From Gp13-AA77 sp035578005 (GTDB lineage: Bacteria; Acidobacteriota; Terriglobia; UBA7540): a stretch of 48,328 nucleotides of DNA. This document shows, one piece after another, positions 1-8,059 of this stretch. A model generated the notes under the pieces. The model saw only the letters and a program-made list of their open reading frames with translations. It searched no databases and was not told where the DNA came from. Position numbers and translations under genes: made by a program. The stretch is taken from positions 1 to 48,328 of the forward strand of contig DATJYK010000051.1 of the NCBI GenBank assembly GCA_035578005.1, read 5' to 3'. Positions within the stretch are counted from its first letter, which is position 1, and each line of letters starts with the position of its first letter.

Positions 1-324
1 GCTTCTCTTTACGGGCTGGAAACACTTCTTAGAGCCGCGAGAAACAACCCGCGACCACGAGCGGCATCGACAAGTCGCTTCGCGAGATCGGAGACCCCCC
101 GCAAACCAAGGGTCTGCGCCAGCCGGCGGCGGTCAGAAAAATACTGACCGTGGCTGCCCGCTGCCGAGTGATGCTTGATGGGCTGTGTCTAGAAGCCGTC
201 GCCGGGGACGTCCCGAATCCCAGCGAGTTGCTCGAGCTTACTCACCGACACTGAGCTGAGGAATTTCTTAGCCCAAGTTCGTCACGGAATGGTCCAAGGA
301 TCACCTAACCCCTTCCGAATCAGG
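1..324. other. No recognisable gene; flank of truncated IS
   Basis: I see no supported gene here. A plus-strand frame is open without a start codon from about 33 to a TGA at 252-254, and its translation resembles nothing I know. A small inverted repeat, CGGTCAG (130-136) and CTGACCG (144-150), lies inside it. The stretch abuts the 3' end of the minus-strand transposase, so it may hold the right end of that element, but I could not find a terminal inverted repeat. Confidence 0.4.
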
Positions 325-1476
325 CTAGGCTATCGCCGAGTCTGCACTACATTTTGCATGAAACTTAAGCCCTTCCGGCAAGCTGATCCCGAGTTGGTGG
401 AGCAGGCATTTCTGCTCCGTCGTCGGTTCGGTGATGCGGCGCAGCCGGATCTCACGACCATCGGTAGTGGGCAGGACGATGTCGGCACTCTGCAAAGTCG
501 AGAGCAGATCCAGCGCCTTCATCGGCGACAACGGCGGAACGGTTGGTTCACCGCTCCTCGAGGACGGCAGTAAGGGGACCGGCCGCCGCTTGAGCAGATG
601 CTTCAGCGTTACCCAGAGCGCGTAACCGAGAAACGCCACCAGCACGTGGGCCTTCACTCGGGGCTCCTTCTGATGAAACAACGGCCGAATGGAAAGCTCG
701 CTCTTCAGGGCGCGGAACGAGGCCTCCGCTTCCGTCAATTGCATGTACTTCGACCACAGTTCTTCGGCCGATCCCGCTGTCAGATTGGTGCGCAACATGT
801 AGGCACCTTCCCGCAGGTCCCGCCAGGTCCCTCTTTCCTCTTTCATTTTCCAGACCAGACGAACGCCTTCCGGCGTGTCGCGCAGCGCCAGATCATAGAG
901 CTCGCTCACCCGCGCATGGCGGGCCTGGATCTTGCCCAAGCGCCGCTCCATTTTGTGACGGTCCTTCAGCCGGCCCGTGGCGATGGTTTTCTCCAGGCGC
1001 TTCAAGGCCTGCTCCAGGCGCGTGGAAAACCGCTCCCGAATGGCCTTCTCTTTTTCCTTGCGGCCCGCCGTGCGGCACAGGATGTAGGTCTCTTCTCCTT
1101 GCGGAATCGTGACCTGTTTCACCTCCACTGCGGGACGCACCTGAATCCAGTCGTCCTTCAGCAGCTCCGCCTCAAATCGCTTCATCTGGATGCGCGGCGT
1201 GCCCACCAGGTACTGCCCGCCGCGTTTGCGAATCGCGGCCAGATTCTCCTCGCTGACGATGCCGCGATCCATCACCCAGATGCGGCGCGCTTTGCCGTAC
1301 TTGCGCTCGATCAGGCGCAGCATGGTTTCCAAGGTGGAGACATCCGCCCGGTTGCCGTCGAAGGTCTCATAGCTGAGCGGGAAGCCCTCCCGGTTCACGA
1401 TCAGCGCAATCACCATCTGTTCGCAATCGGGCCGATGATCGCGCGAATAAGTGGGAGCCACCACATCTATGTTCAC
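325..1476 (-). pseudogene. 5'-truncated IS1634/IS4-superfamily transposase
   Basis: DDE transposase fragment of 383 residues; members of this family usually run to about 550-600 residues. The conserved part begins at YSRDHRPDCEQ (near residue 10) and goes on through the MDRG motif (second catalytic Asp) and the region EASFRALKSELSIRPL that carries the catalytic Glu, then the family's C-terminal LVAFLGYALW helix. The N-terminal domain and the first catalytic Asp (normally just upstream of YSRDHRP) are missing. The first residues before that motif look like read-in from unrelated DNA, placing the break near 1450. The protein should be inactive. IS1634 assignment rests on motif order and is likely rather than certain. 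Confidence 0.8.
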
Positions 1477-1596
1477 GCCAACGTCCGGGAGTTAGTGAAC
1501 CTCCAGGAAGTGCATGGGAAAGCCAAGCCGTACCAGGTGAGGCAGTTGCTTGGCCTGGCGGAACGGTATAGTCTGTCCTTAGGCGGTGAGGAGTGA
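1477..1596 (+). pseudogene. 3' remnant of the gene upstream of hicB
   Basis: The plus-strand frame running out of the transposase ends at a TGA (1594-1596) that overlaps the GTG start of the HicB-like gene (GTGA). Its last 33 or so residues, including VHGKAKPYQVRQLLGLAERY, look like a folded, charged small protein, unlike the antisense frame further upstream. The junction with IS sequence lies near 1450. I infer this is the tail of a small gene that was translationally coupled to the antitoxin and lost its 5' part to the IS or to a deletion. It does not resemble HicA, the usual partner. Identity unknown. Confidence 0.35.
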
Positions 1597-1823
1597 GAGA
1601 CTACCACATCAACATTTTCTACAGCGAAGAAGACGGCGGCTACGTAGCGGACATTCCTGACCTCTCCTGCTGCTCTGCGTTCGGCGAGACCGCGGAAGAG
1701 GCTCTGGCAGAGGTACTCCGAGCTAAAGCCGCCTGGATCGAGGCGGCAAACGCCGAGGGCAAGCCGATTCCTCCGCCCGCCTTCAGGCCAGTCATTTATC
1801 AGTTGCCTGAAGTCCCCGCCTGA
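1593..1823 (+). CDS. HicB-like antitoxin
   Basis: Protein of 76 residues with the HicB N-terminal fold signature: DYHINIFYSEEDGGYVADIPDLSCCSAFGET is split by eye into strand, EDGGYVA turn and PDL-C-AFGET loop, followed by an EALAEVLRAK helix. HicB proteins bind and neutralise the HicA mRNA interferase and autoregulate the operon. Here no HicA gene (a small dsRNA-binding-fold protein) is visible on either side, so this is a solitary HicB or a remnant of a broken pair. Start is GTG, overlapping the stop of the upstream fragment by 4 nt; no DNA-binding C-terminal domain is present, as in the short HicB class. Confidence 0.75.
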   Translation: MRDYHINIFYSEEDGGYVADIPDLSCCSAFGETAEEALAEVLRAKAAWIEAANAEGKPIPPPAFRPVIYQLPEVPA

Positions 1824-2002
1824 GCTTTCAGAACTGTTCCGACCTCACTGGCAATCCGCCGGCCAATCTGTCGCCACGGTCAGCGGGCGTAGCGCAGAGG
1901 TACGCGTAGCTTGCGTTCCTCTGCGGCTTTCCCGGGAGGTCTGCGATGCGTGTGCGCTCGCAACATCGACCGCTTCAATCTCCGCAAACGCGCGACCCTC
2001 GC

Positions 2003-2419
2003 TCAGCCAGCCGCAAAGGTCTTCCTCGGCCTTCCTCCCAGCCTTCCGTTTGCCTTGGCTGCCGCTTTTTTGGCTCGGCTTCGCGATTGGCCACCCACCT
2101 GGCCCAGTCTCGAAGCCATCCACTTCCTGGAGCCGAGTAGGCCTTCCAGGAGACTGGGTACGTAGAGGTCCGCATCAAGCCTCGGAAAATGCAGGCCGAA
2201 GCCCGAAGGGCTGATTTCAATTTCTTCGAGCTGTGCGGGCCGGGCGTTTTGCAGTCCCTCCGCGTCCTGCGGCGAAAGACTGACAATCAGTCTTGAGCTA
2301 AGATGAATCACCACCCGCCCGGTCTTGCGATCATAGTTCGCGGAAATAGCTCGGGGAACTGTAGCTTGCAGCGCCCGAGCCCGTTGATTAGCCGATTCGA
2401 TACCTTTATGAGCCGACAT
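2003..2419 (-). CDS. DUF2442 domain protein
   Basis: Protein of 138 residues. The DUF2442 core is visible from about residue 25 to 95: YDRKTGRVVIHLSS, then a LSPQDAEGLQNA segment, then the diagnostic EIEISPSGFGLHFPRLDADLYVPSLLEGLLG. A basic tail follows (SRAKKAAAKANGRLGGRPRK), which is common in this family and suggests nucleic-acid contact. It lies 30 nt downstream of the DUF4160 gene on the same strand. DUF4160 and DUF2442 genes are often adjacent and are suspected of forming a toxin-antitoxin-like pair; the function is not established. Confidence 0.75.
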   Translation of the reverse strand: MSAHKGIESANQRARALQATVPRAISANYDRKTGRVVIHLSSRLIVSLSPQDAEGLQNARPAQLEEIEISPSGFGLHFPRLDADLYVPSLLEGLLGSRKWMASRLGQVGGQSRSRAKKAAAKANGRLGGRPRKTFAAG

Positions 2420-2449
2420 GAATTTTCTCCCACGCCTGGTGGGGCTCCG

Positions 2450-2710
2450 TCAAAACCAGTGGATTCCCGCCTTCGCGGGAATGGCGGCGTTGGAGTACAC
2501 CCTCTGAGAGGGGGCCGTCAACCCGGATTCGATGCGGGCGATCTCCCGACCCGAAAAGCCGTAGTTCTCCCGCAGGTCCACCGGCCCGGCCCAACAGTCT
2601 AGGTTAAACACCGCCTCGTGGCCTCGCCCGATCACGTGGACATGCGCCGGCCCGTGATCATTCGGATAAACCACTACCCGCAGTTCATTAAGTCTGACGA
2701 CCGTCGGCAC
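2450..2710 (-). CDS. DUF4160 domain protein, altered C-terminus
   Basis: Protein of 86 residues. The DUF4160 signature is clear: VVYPNDHGPAHVHVIGRG near residues 13-30, then EAVFNLD and a LRENYGFSGREIARIE helix near 48-62. In normal family members the last helix continues with charged residues. Here the frame instead runs through a palindromic repeat at 2463-2482 and ends in AAIPAKAGIHWF, a peptide that this type of repeat typically encodes. The last 20 or so residues are therefore probably not native. It is upstream of, and co-directional with, the DUF2442 gene; the pair resembles a toxin-antitoxin module but this is unproven. Confidence 0.65.
   Translation of the reverse strand: MPTVVRLNELRVVVYPNDHGPAHVHVIGRGHEAVFNLDCWAGPVDLRENYGFSGREIARIESGLTAPSQRVYSNAAIPAKAGIHWF
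2463..2482. repeat. dRS3-like palindrome ATTCCCGC-CTTC-GCGGGAAT
   Basis: Perfect 8-bp arms around a 4-nt loop, of the ATTCCCGC-N4-GCGGGAAT type known as dRS3 in Neisseria and seen in many other genomes. It lies inside the 3' end of the DUF4160 frame and supplies its last codons. Confidence 0.75.
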
Positions 2711-3151
2711 TTTTCCATTCTATCACAATTCCTAACCGCTTGGGTTACAGAGGCATCCTGTGCACGAAGCCCCGGCTTTTCCACCGGCGACGGTGGGAAA
2801 ATCCGCAAACCTTGGGCATCACGTACGCGTCACGCTCGCTTTGCATATTAAGTGCTGCCGGATGAGGAAATCCGGTGAAGCCCCACTCTTCGGAAGGCCC
2901 ATACGGCAGCGCTTGTTAATGGAAGCAAGGACTGGTTCCACCTTCTGCGCTGCTCTGCTTCAAGTATCAGTAGGACGCGTTTCGGCGCCCCGCTCTACAT
3001 CGATAACCACCCTGGAATCAGGTATCAGTTCCATGTCGGCGGGCTGAGTGGTTCGGGATCGCTCCCGATGGCTCCGACTTCCTTCTCATTAAGTCAAATG
3101 TAGCCTACCTATAAACGCTACAGTCTGAGCAAAAGCTAATCGAAAGAATGG
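2711..3151. other. Intergenic, no gene seen
   Basis: No reading frame here has family resemblance, a ribosome binding site or a plausible length. The sequence ends at the sigma70-type promoter at 3152-3181, so the right part may be its upstream region. Confidence 0.5.
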
Positions 3152-3181
3152 CTTGACAGACGTCAAGTCTTATGCTATACA
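3152..3181 (+). promoter_or_regulatory. Sigma70-type promoter with overlapping operator-like palindrome
   Basis: TTGACA at 3153-3158 and TATACA at 3176-3181 with a 17-nt spacer make a near-consensus promoter. An inverted repeat CTTGAC-AGAC-GTCAAG (3152-3167) overlaps the -35 box, a position expected for a repressor. It reads toward repeat array A and the micro-ORF at 3328. A matching promoter lies upstream of array E (10602-10630). Confidence 0.6.
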
Positions 3182-3320
3182 GGAACGAGGCGTCGAATTA
3201 AGGGTCATTTTCGGGTGGAACAAGTTGCGTGAAGCGATCCAAAAAGCACGGGCAGAAACCGGCGGGGTGGCTTCGCCGTTTGGAAGGCACCCAAATTTTA
3301 ACATCGAAAATGAAGGAACA

Positions 3321-3428
3321 TCCCACGATGTTATTGAAAACAAAGGACCGGATTTTCTATCCCACGATGTTCATGATAAATAAGCTGGTTAGCTCGCCTA
3401 TCCCACGGTGTTGATGATAGCCAATGGG
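3321..3428 (+). repeat. Repeat array A (tag TCCCACGAT)
   Basis: Three units start at 3321, 3360 and 3401. Each begins TCCCACGATGTT or a one-base variant (third unit TCCCACGGTGTT) and continues into an A/T-rich core (ATTGAAAACAAAGG, CATGATAAATAAG, GATGATAGCCAAT). Unit spacing is 39 and 41 nt. The same tag and core recur on the minus strand in array E. Confidence 0.8.
3328..3414 (+). CDS. Putative 28-residue micro-ORF of array A
   Basis: A short frame starts at ATG 3328, 10 nt after AAGGA (3313-3317), and encodes MLLKTKDRIFYPTMFMINK followed by LVSSPIPRC. A parallel frame at array E encodes MLLIIKER, then PTMSMKIK: both keep ML-L-K-(D/E)R, then PTM-M--K at the same distance. Both loci have a promoter 120-130 nt upstream. 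Because the repeat itself generates the similarity, the peptide may be incidental to a DNA or RNA element. The frame can be extended to ATG 3310, which has no ribosome binding site. Function unknown. Confidence 0.3.
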   Translation: MLLKTKDRIFYPTMFMINKLVSSPIPRC

Positions 3429-3510
3429 TTATGCGATGTCAAGTGCCCAAATTCGGGGTTCAACTCCGAACGGCCCCCACAGTGTGATGAGAAACGGCAT
3501 GCGGGTTCAT

Positions 3511-3586
3511 GTCATTTCGAGCGGAGCGAGAAATCTCGCTCTGAAAATAAAAGACTTATTAGATTCCTCGCTCCGCTCGAAATGAC
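3511..3586. repeat. Imperfect inverted repeat (GTCATTTCGAGCGGAGCGAG)
   Basis: Arms 3511-3536 and 3561-3586 match over 26 nt with one mismatch around a 24-nt A/T-rich loop. It has the form of the widespread hairpin element whose translation gives HFERSE-type peptides. It lies between arrays A and B. Confidence 0.8.
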
Positions 3587-3678
3587 GTGAATCGAGTTTT
3601 TTCATCATCGGTGCTACTGGATGGCCGTTCTGGTTCTGTCCCTCGCGGCACAAAATTTTAAGAATTTTTTTCGGCCTA

Positions 3679-3805
3679 TCCTGGAATGTTGTTGATAATA
3701 AAGGACCGGAAATGAGAAAAATGGGACAAATGAGAATACCCTGGAATGTATATGAAAACAAATGACTTAGACCCGAACATCCTGGAATGTTATTGATAAA
3801 TATGG
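3679..3805 (+). repeat. Repeat array B (tag CCTGGAAT)
   Basis: Three units start at 3679, 3738 and 3780. They carry CCTGGAATGTT or CCTGGAATGTA and the same A/T-rich core as array A (GTTGATAATAAAGGACC in the first unit). The leader before the first unit (CACAAAATTTTAA) also resembles that of array A (CACCCAAATTTTAA). The micro-ORF frame here is interrupted by TGA after nine codons, so this looks like a decayed copy with a different tag. Confidence 0.75.
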
Positions 3806-3965
3806 TGCTTAGCTCATTTAGGATGGCTACAGTTGAATCCCCTGCCCAGGCAGTCTAGACGTGCGCCGCCGTTGACCTCCGCCAAGTTGACTTCGGAATA
3901 TCTTCCGATGTCCAATTTCTGTATAGATCAATTTACTTACGGCACTGATCGGAGGCGCGGCTGAT

Positions 3966-6869
3966 ATGCACAAGTCTGGCCCAGAGAACTCTGAGCAACC
4001 TGGACAAGAGGAAGGCGGCATCAGCCCCAGTTCGCGGCGCGACTTCTTGCGATCGGTCGTTTCGGCGCCGTTGGCTGCGGGTCTCGGTTCGGGTTTGGGT
4101 GGCGCGCTTCTGTTGCCTCCGCGAGCGCAGGCGCATGACGGGCTGGCAGGATCGGCCGGCGTAGCCGGACCGGCCGCAGTGCAATTCCCGATGCCGGGGT
4201 TTATCCGTTATGACGGCCAGTGCTTCACCGTCAATGACCGGGACATGTTTCTGTTCGGCGCAGCTTTCCACTATCCTCGGTGTCCGCGAGAGCTGTGGCG
4301 CGATCGGCTGATGAAGCTGCACGCCGCGGGCTTCAACGTGATTGAGACCTACGTTTTCTGGAACTACCACGAGCCCGAACAGGGCCATGTGGATCTCAGC
4401 GAGTTTGAAGACTTCGTGAGGCTCGTGGGCAGCATGGGCTTCTACATCATCGCCCGTCCTGGTCCCTATGTGTGCGCGGAATGGGATTCCGGGGGCTTCC
4501 CGCGTTGGGTCATCAATCGGCGCTTTCCCCTGCGCTCGAATGACCCCGAAAGCATCCGTACTTCGCAGCATTGGTTCAACGAGGTTCTGCCAGTGATTGC
4601 GCGCCATCAGGTGACCCACAGCGGGCCCATCATCCTGATGCAGATTGAAAACGAGTACGACTATTGGAAGCTGCCCGACGCGGACAAGGCCGCGTACGTG
4701 CGCGCGCTGGCGCAGATGGCGTGGAAATCTGGCATCGATATCCCGCTCATCACCTGCTGGACGAAGCAAGTGCGCAACCGCCAGGACCCCGACTTCTCGC
4801 GCATCATGGACACCTGCAATTTCTACCCGCGGTGGCACGTGACCCAGGAAGTGATCCCCGCGCTTGCCAAGCTGCGCCGCGAGCAGCCGGAAGCGCCGCT
4901 GGGCATCACCGAGCTTCAGGGTGGATGGTTCTCCGAGTTCGGGGGTAAGCTTTCCGTGGACCAGGACGGCGTGAACGGGCGCCAGCTTGAGTTGGTTTCC
5001 AAGACCGCCATCGAGCAGGGCGTGACCTACTACAACTACTATATGGGCTTCGGCGGCACCAACTTTGATTGGGCTGCCAAGAAACTGACCACCACGTATG
5101 ACTATGCTGCTCCCCTGCGTGAGCCGGGAGGGTTGTGGGAAAAATATTACGCCGCGCGCGGCATCGGCGCTTCGTTGAAGCTCTTCGGCCCCATGCTGAT
5201 CCGGACCGAGGCGGCGGCTAACGCAACCAGCTCCACCAATCCGCAGGTGAGCGTCTCACTGCGAGTGAACGGCAAGAGCGGAGTGGTGTTTATCCGGGAG
5301 AACGGGAACGCTAGCCAACATTTCAAGGCTACATTTCAAGACCCCAATTCCCCTACGCATAGGCCCATCACCGTGCCGCGCGAGGGCGAGCTGGAACTGG
5401 GCCCGCACGAGATGAAGATGCTGCCCGTGCAGATTCCCGTCGGCGATCACGTGCTTCGCTATAGCACCGGCGAAGTGCTAGGCTACTCAGATAGCGGTCG
5501 CGCGTATCTGGTGATCTACGATGAGCCCGGCCGCCTGGTGGAATTCAGCCTCGACGCCGAGACCGAGGAAAATGAGCCCCATGTAGAAGGTGAGACGGTA
5601 TACCAGTATTGGGACCGGGAGTTTGAGTCCTGGGTGTGCGGCGTGCGCGTCGAGCAGGCCGAAAAGATGCTGCTCTATCGGGGAGACCTTGAGGTGATCG
5701 TGGTGCCGCGCGAGCTGGCGCTAAAGAGCTGGACCGTAGAATGGCCGAACTCGATTCTGCCCGGCAGCGCTGCTTTACCTAAAGAGGAGCAGAAGGGCAC
5801 TTTCGCAGTCCCGTTCTTTACGGATGCCGCGGTAATCGCGGGAAGCGGGCGGTCAAAGAAAACAGTCTGGGCCGATCTTGACTTCGCGTCCGGCAACCAC
5901 ACGGTGAAGGCGCTGATTCCCCCGATTCCGCAAAAGCTGTGGTTGGATGGTGCAGAGACCGAGCTTCAGTTCGATCGGCATTGGGAAACATTGACGTTCA
6001 ACGTCAGCACGCCGCAAGTGCCCGCTGCGCGCCAAAATCCGAAGCCAGTGCCGATATCCATTGAGCGCTTTGATCCCGCCCAGGGCCACTGGCTCACCAC
6101 GCCATTGCGGCCGCTCGACGACCTGGGCCCGCTGCCTTACGGCTACGTCAAGTATCAGGCCGAATTCAACTACCAGGACCAGCCGCGGATGTTCATCACC
6201 GCCTTCGCCGGCGACGGCAAGAAGGTGTTCATCAACGGGAAGCTGGTGCCGCAAGCCTCCAAACCCTTGAAGACCGCCGATTTTGCGCTGGCGGATTACG
6301 CCCACTCGGGAAGCAACACGCTGGAGATTTCCTACGAGCTGTTCGGCGCTCCGAACTTCGGCGAGAATATCGCCGAGATGAAGGGCGTCGCTACGGTCCG
6401 TCTCGGAGAAAATGAGTCCTCCAGCACATCGATCGAGAAGTGGCAGGTTCAGCAGTTTTCGCCCGCAATGCAAGGCCGCCGACTTGACCCCAAGTTTAAG
6501 CCCCCGAAGGGCACATCGGTGAGCGCCTCCGGCCAGAGTGGAATTGTGCCGGCGTTCTGCTGGTGTCAAGCCTTGTTTGGTGTACCTGCTGCGCCTGAAG
6601 GATGGTCGATTCCGTGGAAGGTCAGCTTCGAGGCTGAGCGCGACGCCTTGCTCTACCTCAACGGACGATTCGTGGGCCGCTATGTGATCGCGGGACCGCA
6701 AACTGACTTCTACCTTCCGGACCCTTATCTGGCGCTCGGCGAAAAATCCCGCAACGCGCTCACCGCTCTTCTGGCTTACACAGAGAGCGAGAGCGTGATT
6801 CGCACGCTGTGCGTTGAACCGTACGGAGAGTTCGCGACGCATCGGACAAGGGTGGAGTTTCAGTGGTGA
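3966..6869 (+). CDS. Tat-exported GH35 beta-galactosidase
   Basis: Protein of 967 residues that should hydrolyse terminal beta-D-galactosyl residues in oligo- or polysaccharides outside the cytoplasm. A twin-arginine signal (SRRDFL at residues 23-28, then a hydrophobic stretch and an AQA cleavage site near 54-56) precedes the GH35 TIM barrel (about 80-400). Motifs include VIETYVFWNYHEP, RPGPYVCAEWDSGGFP, the acid/base Glu230 in QIENEY and the likely nucleophile Glu316 in ITELQGGWFSEFG. The C-terminal 500 residues look like beta-sandwich domains including a jelly-roll with FNGxxVGRY-like LYLNGRFVGRY. GGAGG lies 10 nt before the ATG. No sugar transporter or regulator is adjacent, so the natural substrate cannot be inferred. 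Confidence 0.92.
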   Translation: MHKSGPENSEQPGQEEGGISPSSRRDFLRSVVSAPLAAGLGSGLGGALLLPPRAQAHDGLAGSAGVAGPAAVQFPMPGFIRYDGQCFTVNDRDMFLFGAAFHYPRCPRELWRDRLMKLHAAGFNVIETYVFWNYHEPEQGHVDLSEFEDFVRLVGSMGFYIIARPGPYVCAEWDSGGFPRWVINRRFPLRSNDPESIRTSQHWFNEVLPVIARHQVTHSGPIILMQIENEYDYWKLPDADKAAYVRALAQMAWKSGIDIPLITCWTKQVRNRQDPDFSRIMDTCNFYPRWHVTQEVIPALAKLRREQPEAPLGITELQGGWFSEFGGKLSVDQDGVNGRQLELVSKTAIEQGVTYYNYYMGFGGTNFDWAAKKLTTTYDYAAPLREPGGLWEKYYAARGIGASLKLFGPMLIRTEAAANATSSTNPQVSVSLRVNGKSGVVFIRENGNASQHFKATFQDPNSPTHRPITVPREGELELGPHEMKMLPVQIPVGDHVLRYSTGEVLGYSDSGRAYLVIYDEPGRLVEFSLDAETEENEPHVEGETVYQYWDREFESWVCGVRVEQAEKMLLYRGDLEVIVVPRELALKSWTVEWPNSILPGSAALPKEEQKGTFAVPFFTDAAVIAGSGRSKKTVWADLDFASGNHTVKALIPPIPQKLWLDGAETELQFDRHWETLTFNVSTPQVPAARQNPKPVPISIERFDPAQGHWLTTPLRPLDDLGPLPYGYVKYQAEFNYQDQPRMFITAFAGDGKKVFINGKLVPQASKPLKTADFALADYAHSGSNTLEISYELFGAPNFGENIAEMKGVATVRLGENESSSTSIEKWQVQQFSPAMQGRRLDPKFKPPKGTSVSASGQSGIVPAFCWCQALFGVPAAPEGWSIPWKVSFEAERDALLYLNGRFVGRYVIAGPQTDFYLPDPYLALGEKSRNALTALLAYTESESVIRTLCVEPYGEFATHRTRVEFQW

Positions 6870-6891
6870 GAATGCTGAGCAACGCAGTCTT

Positions 6892-7791
6892 CTAGTATTG
6901 CTTCACCCTCACCACCGTATCGCCGTCAAAGGTGACGTAGAGCACGTGCGGGGGAAGGCCGTAAATCCAGTCTTCCTTCTCGCTGCCGTCCGGCTGATCC
7001 TCACGCACTTTGCGGTCGGGCGGTCCCTTGGCGGAAAGCACGGCGTCGTGATCCATCCCCACCAGCACCTCATGATTCTTGATTGCTGCTTTGACCTTGG
7101 GTGGCACTGACGGCGAGTAAAGTACGGTCGGTGAGTGGCGCTCAAAGTCAAGCACTGGCGCGAGCAGTTGCTTCGTTTCGGCCACCGTGAGCTCCGGAAC
7201 GCGCCCCGGAAACTTCACGGTAACGTAGGAGCCGTAAACCATCGCCTGATTGGGGTCCTGCGGGGCAATGGGCTGCGTGCTGGTACCCATCCCAATCTCG
7301 ATGTGTTGATACCAATGCCGGCCATTCTTGCCACCGCCGTTGATCTCAAACGTCAGGCTGTCCGCTTTGAAATCAACCTTGGTGATCTCAATGGGCGTGC
7401 CTGCATTAACGGCAGGACCATTCTCCCTGAGCTCCTGCATTGCCTTGGCCTGGTCGAGCTTGCCATGGGAGTCCAGGTACACTCCATGCTTCCCGCGCGG
7501 AAGGGCCAGCTTGGCCACGGCGACCTCGCTGGAAAGTCCACGGATGAGATTGATCCTACCACCCTGATCGAGGGCAACCGGCTTGGGCTTGGTGCCGGCG
7601 TTGTTCGGTGGATTCGAAGACGCAGATTGATTCGCTGGGGCCGGGGCGTTCGACTGCGCCACTCCCGATGCGGTTGGACCCGCAAGCGCGAGCGCCAGGA
7701 GCATCGCCGGGAGCACGAACCGTTGTTGAATTCCGGAAGAGCCGGGAAAAGCGCAGACCGGGCGTGCATCTTTCAAAAACACGGTCACCAC
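6892..7791 (-). CDS. Exported protein with BamE-like C-terminal domain
   Basis: Protein of 299 residues, not recognised as a named family. A signal peptide spans about residues 25-46 (LPAMLLALALAGPTASGVAQ), followed by a low-complexity Pro/Asn/Ser linker to about 72. The middle (75-215) looks beta-rich. The last 70 residues (VLVGMDHDAVLSAKGPPDRK, then EDWIYGLPPHVLYVTFDG and VVRVKQY) have the layout of the SmpA/OmlA (BamE-like) fold: a GM-xxxV helix, a GxPD turn and a final strand pair. This suggests an envelope role. It is convergent with the beta-galactosidase gene (22 nt between stops). An alternative start is the internal ATG at 7704. Confidence 0.7.
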   Translation of the reverse strand: MVTVFLKDARPVCAFPGSSGIQQRFVLPAMLLALALAGPTASGVAQSNAPAPANQSASSNPPNNAGTKPKPVALDQGGRINLIRGLSSEVAVAKLALPRGKHGVYLDSHGKLDQAKAMQELRENGPAVNAGTPIEITKVDFKADSLTFEINGGGKNGRHWYQHIEIGMGTSTQPIAPQDPNQAMVYGSYVTVKFPGRVPELTVAETKQLLAPVLDFERHSPTVLYSPSVPPKVKAAIKNHEVLVGMDHDAVLSAKGPPDRKVREDQPDGSEKEDWIYGLPPHVLYVTFDGDTVVRVKQY

Positions 7792-8059
7792 CCCGATAAC
7801 TCTAGTTTAGCAGGCCTCCGCATGGTGTGAAAGAGGCGCCTCGTCCGCGTCGCAGGCGCTGACCAGCCGCAATCGCGCAAGTCGGGCACGAATTCCTTGA
7901 GCGCCGGCGTTATCTGGAGTATTCTCGGAGTCCGGTTTTTGGCGGGCGGCGACCTTGATTTTTCATGGCGGCGGTTTTCGGCGAGCCCGCAGGGGGCGCG
8001 CCCGGCGCGGCCCGAAAGATCAGCGTGAGCGCACAGTCATATAGGCTAGAGGAGGCAGG

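Noticed and set aside
598..1596. 332-residue plus-strand frame across the transposase
   Set aside because: It is the antisense frame of a clear transposase fragment; only its last 33 or so residues, beyond the IS junction, look coding.
3321..3805. Arrays A and B as a CRISPR array
   Set aside because: Only three units each, the units diverge, spacing material is not unique spacer-like sequence, and no cas gene is present in the window.
5853..6842. Long minus-strand frame opposite the beta-galactosidase gene
   Set aside because: Antisense shadow: the plus-strand gene is well supported by GH35 motifs, and the shadow has no signal, SD or family match. The same holds for 3933-4838, 11406-12110 and 38546-39670.
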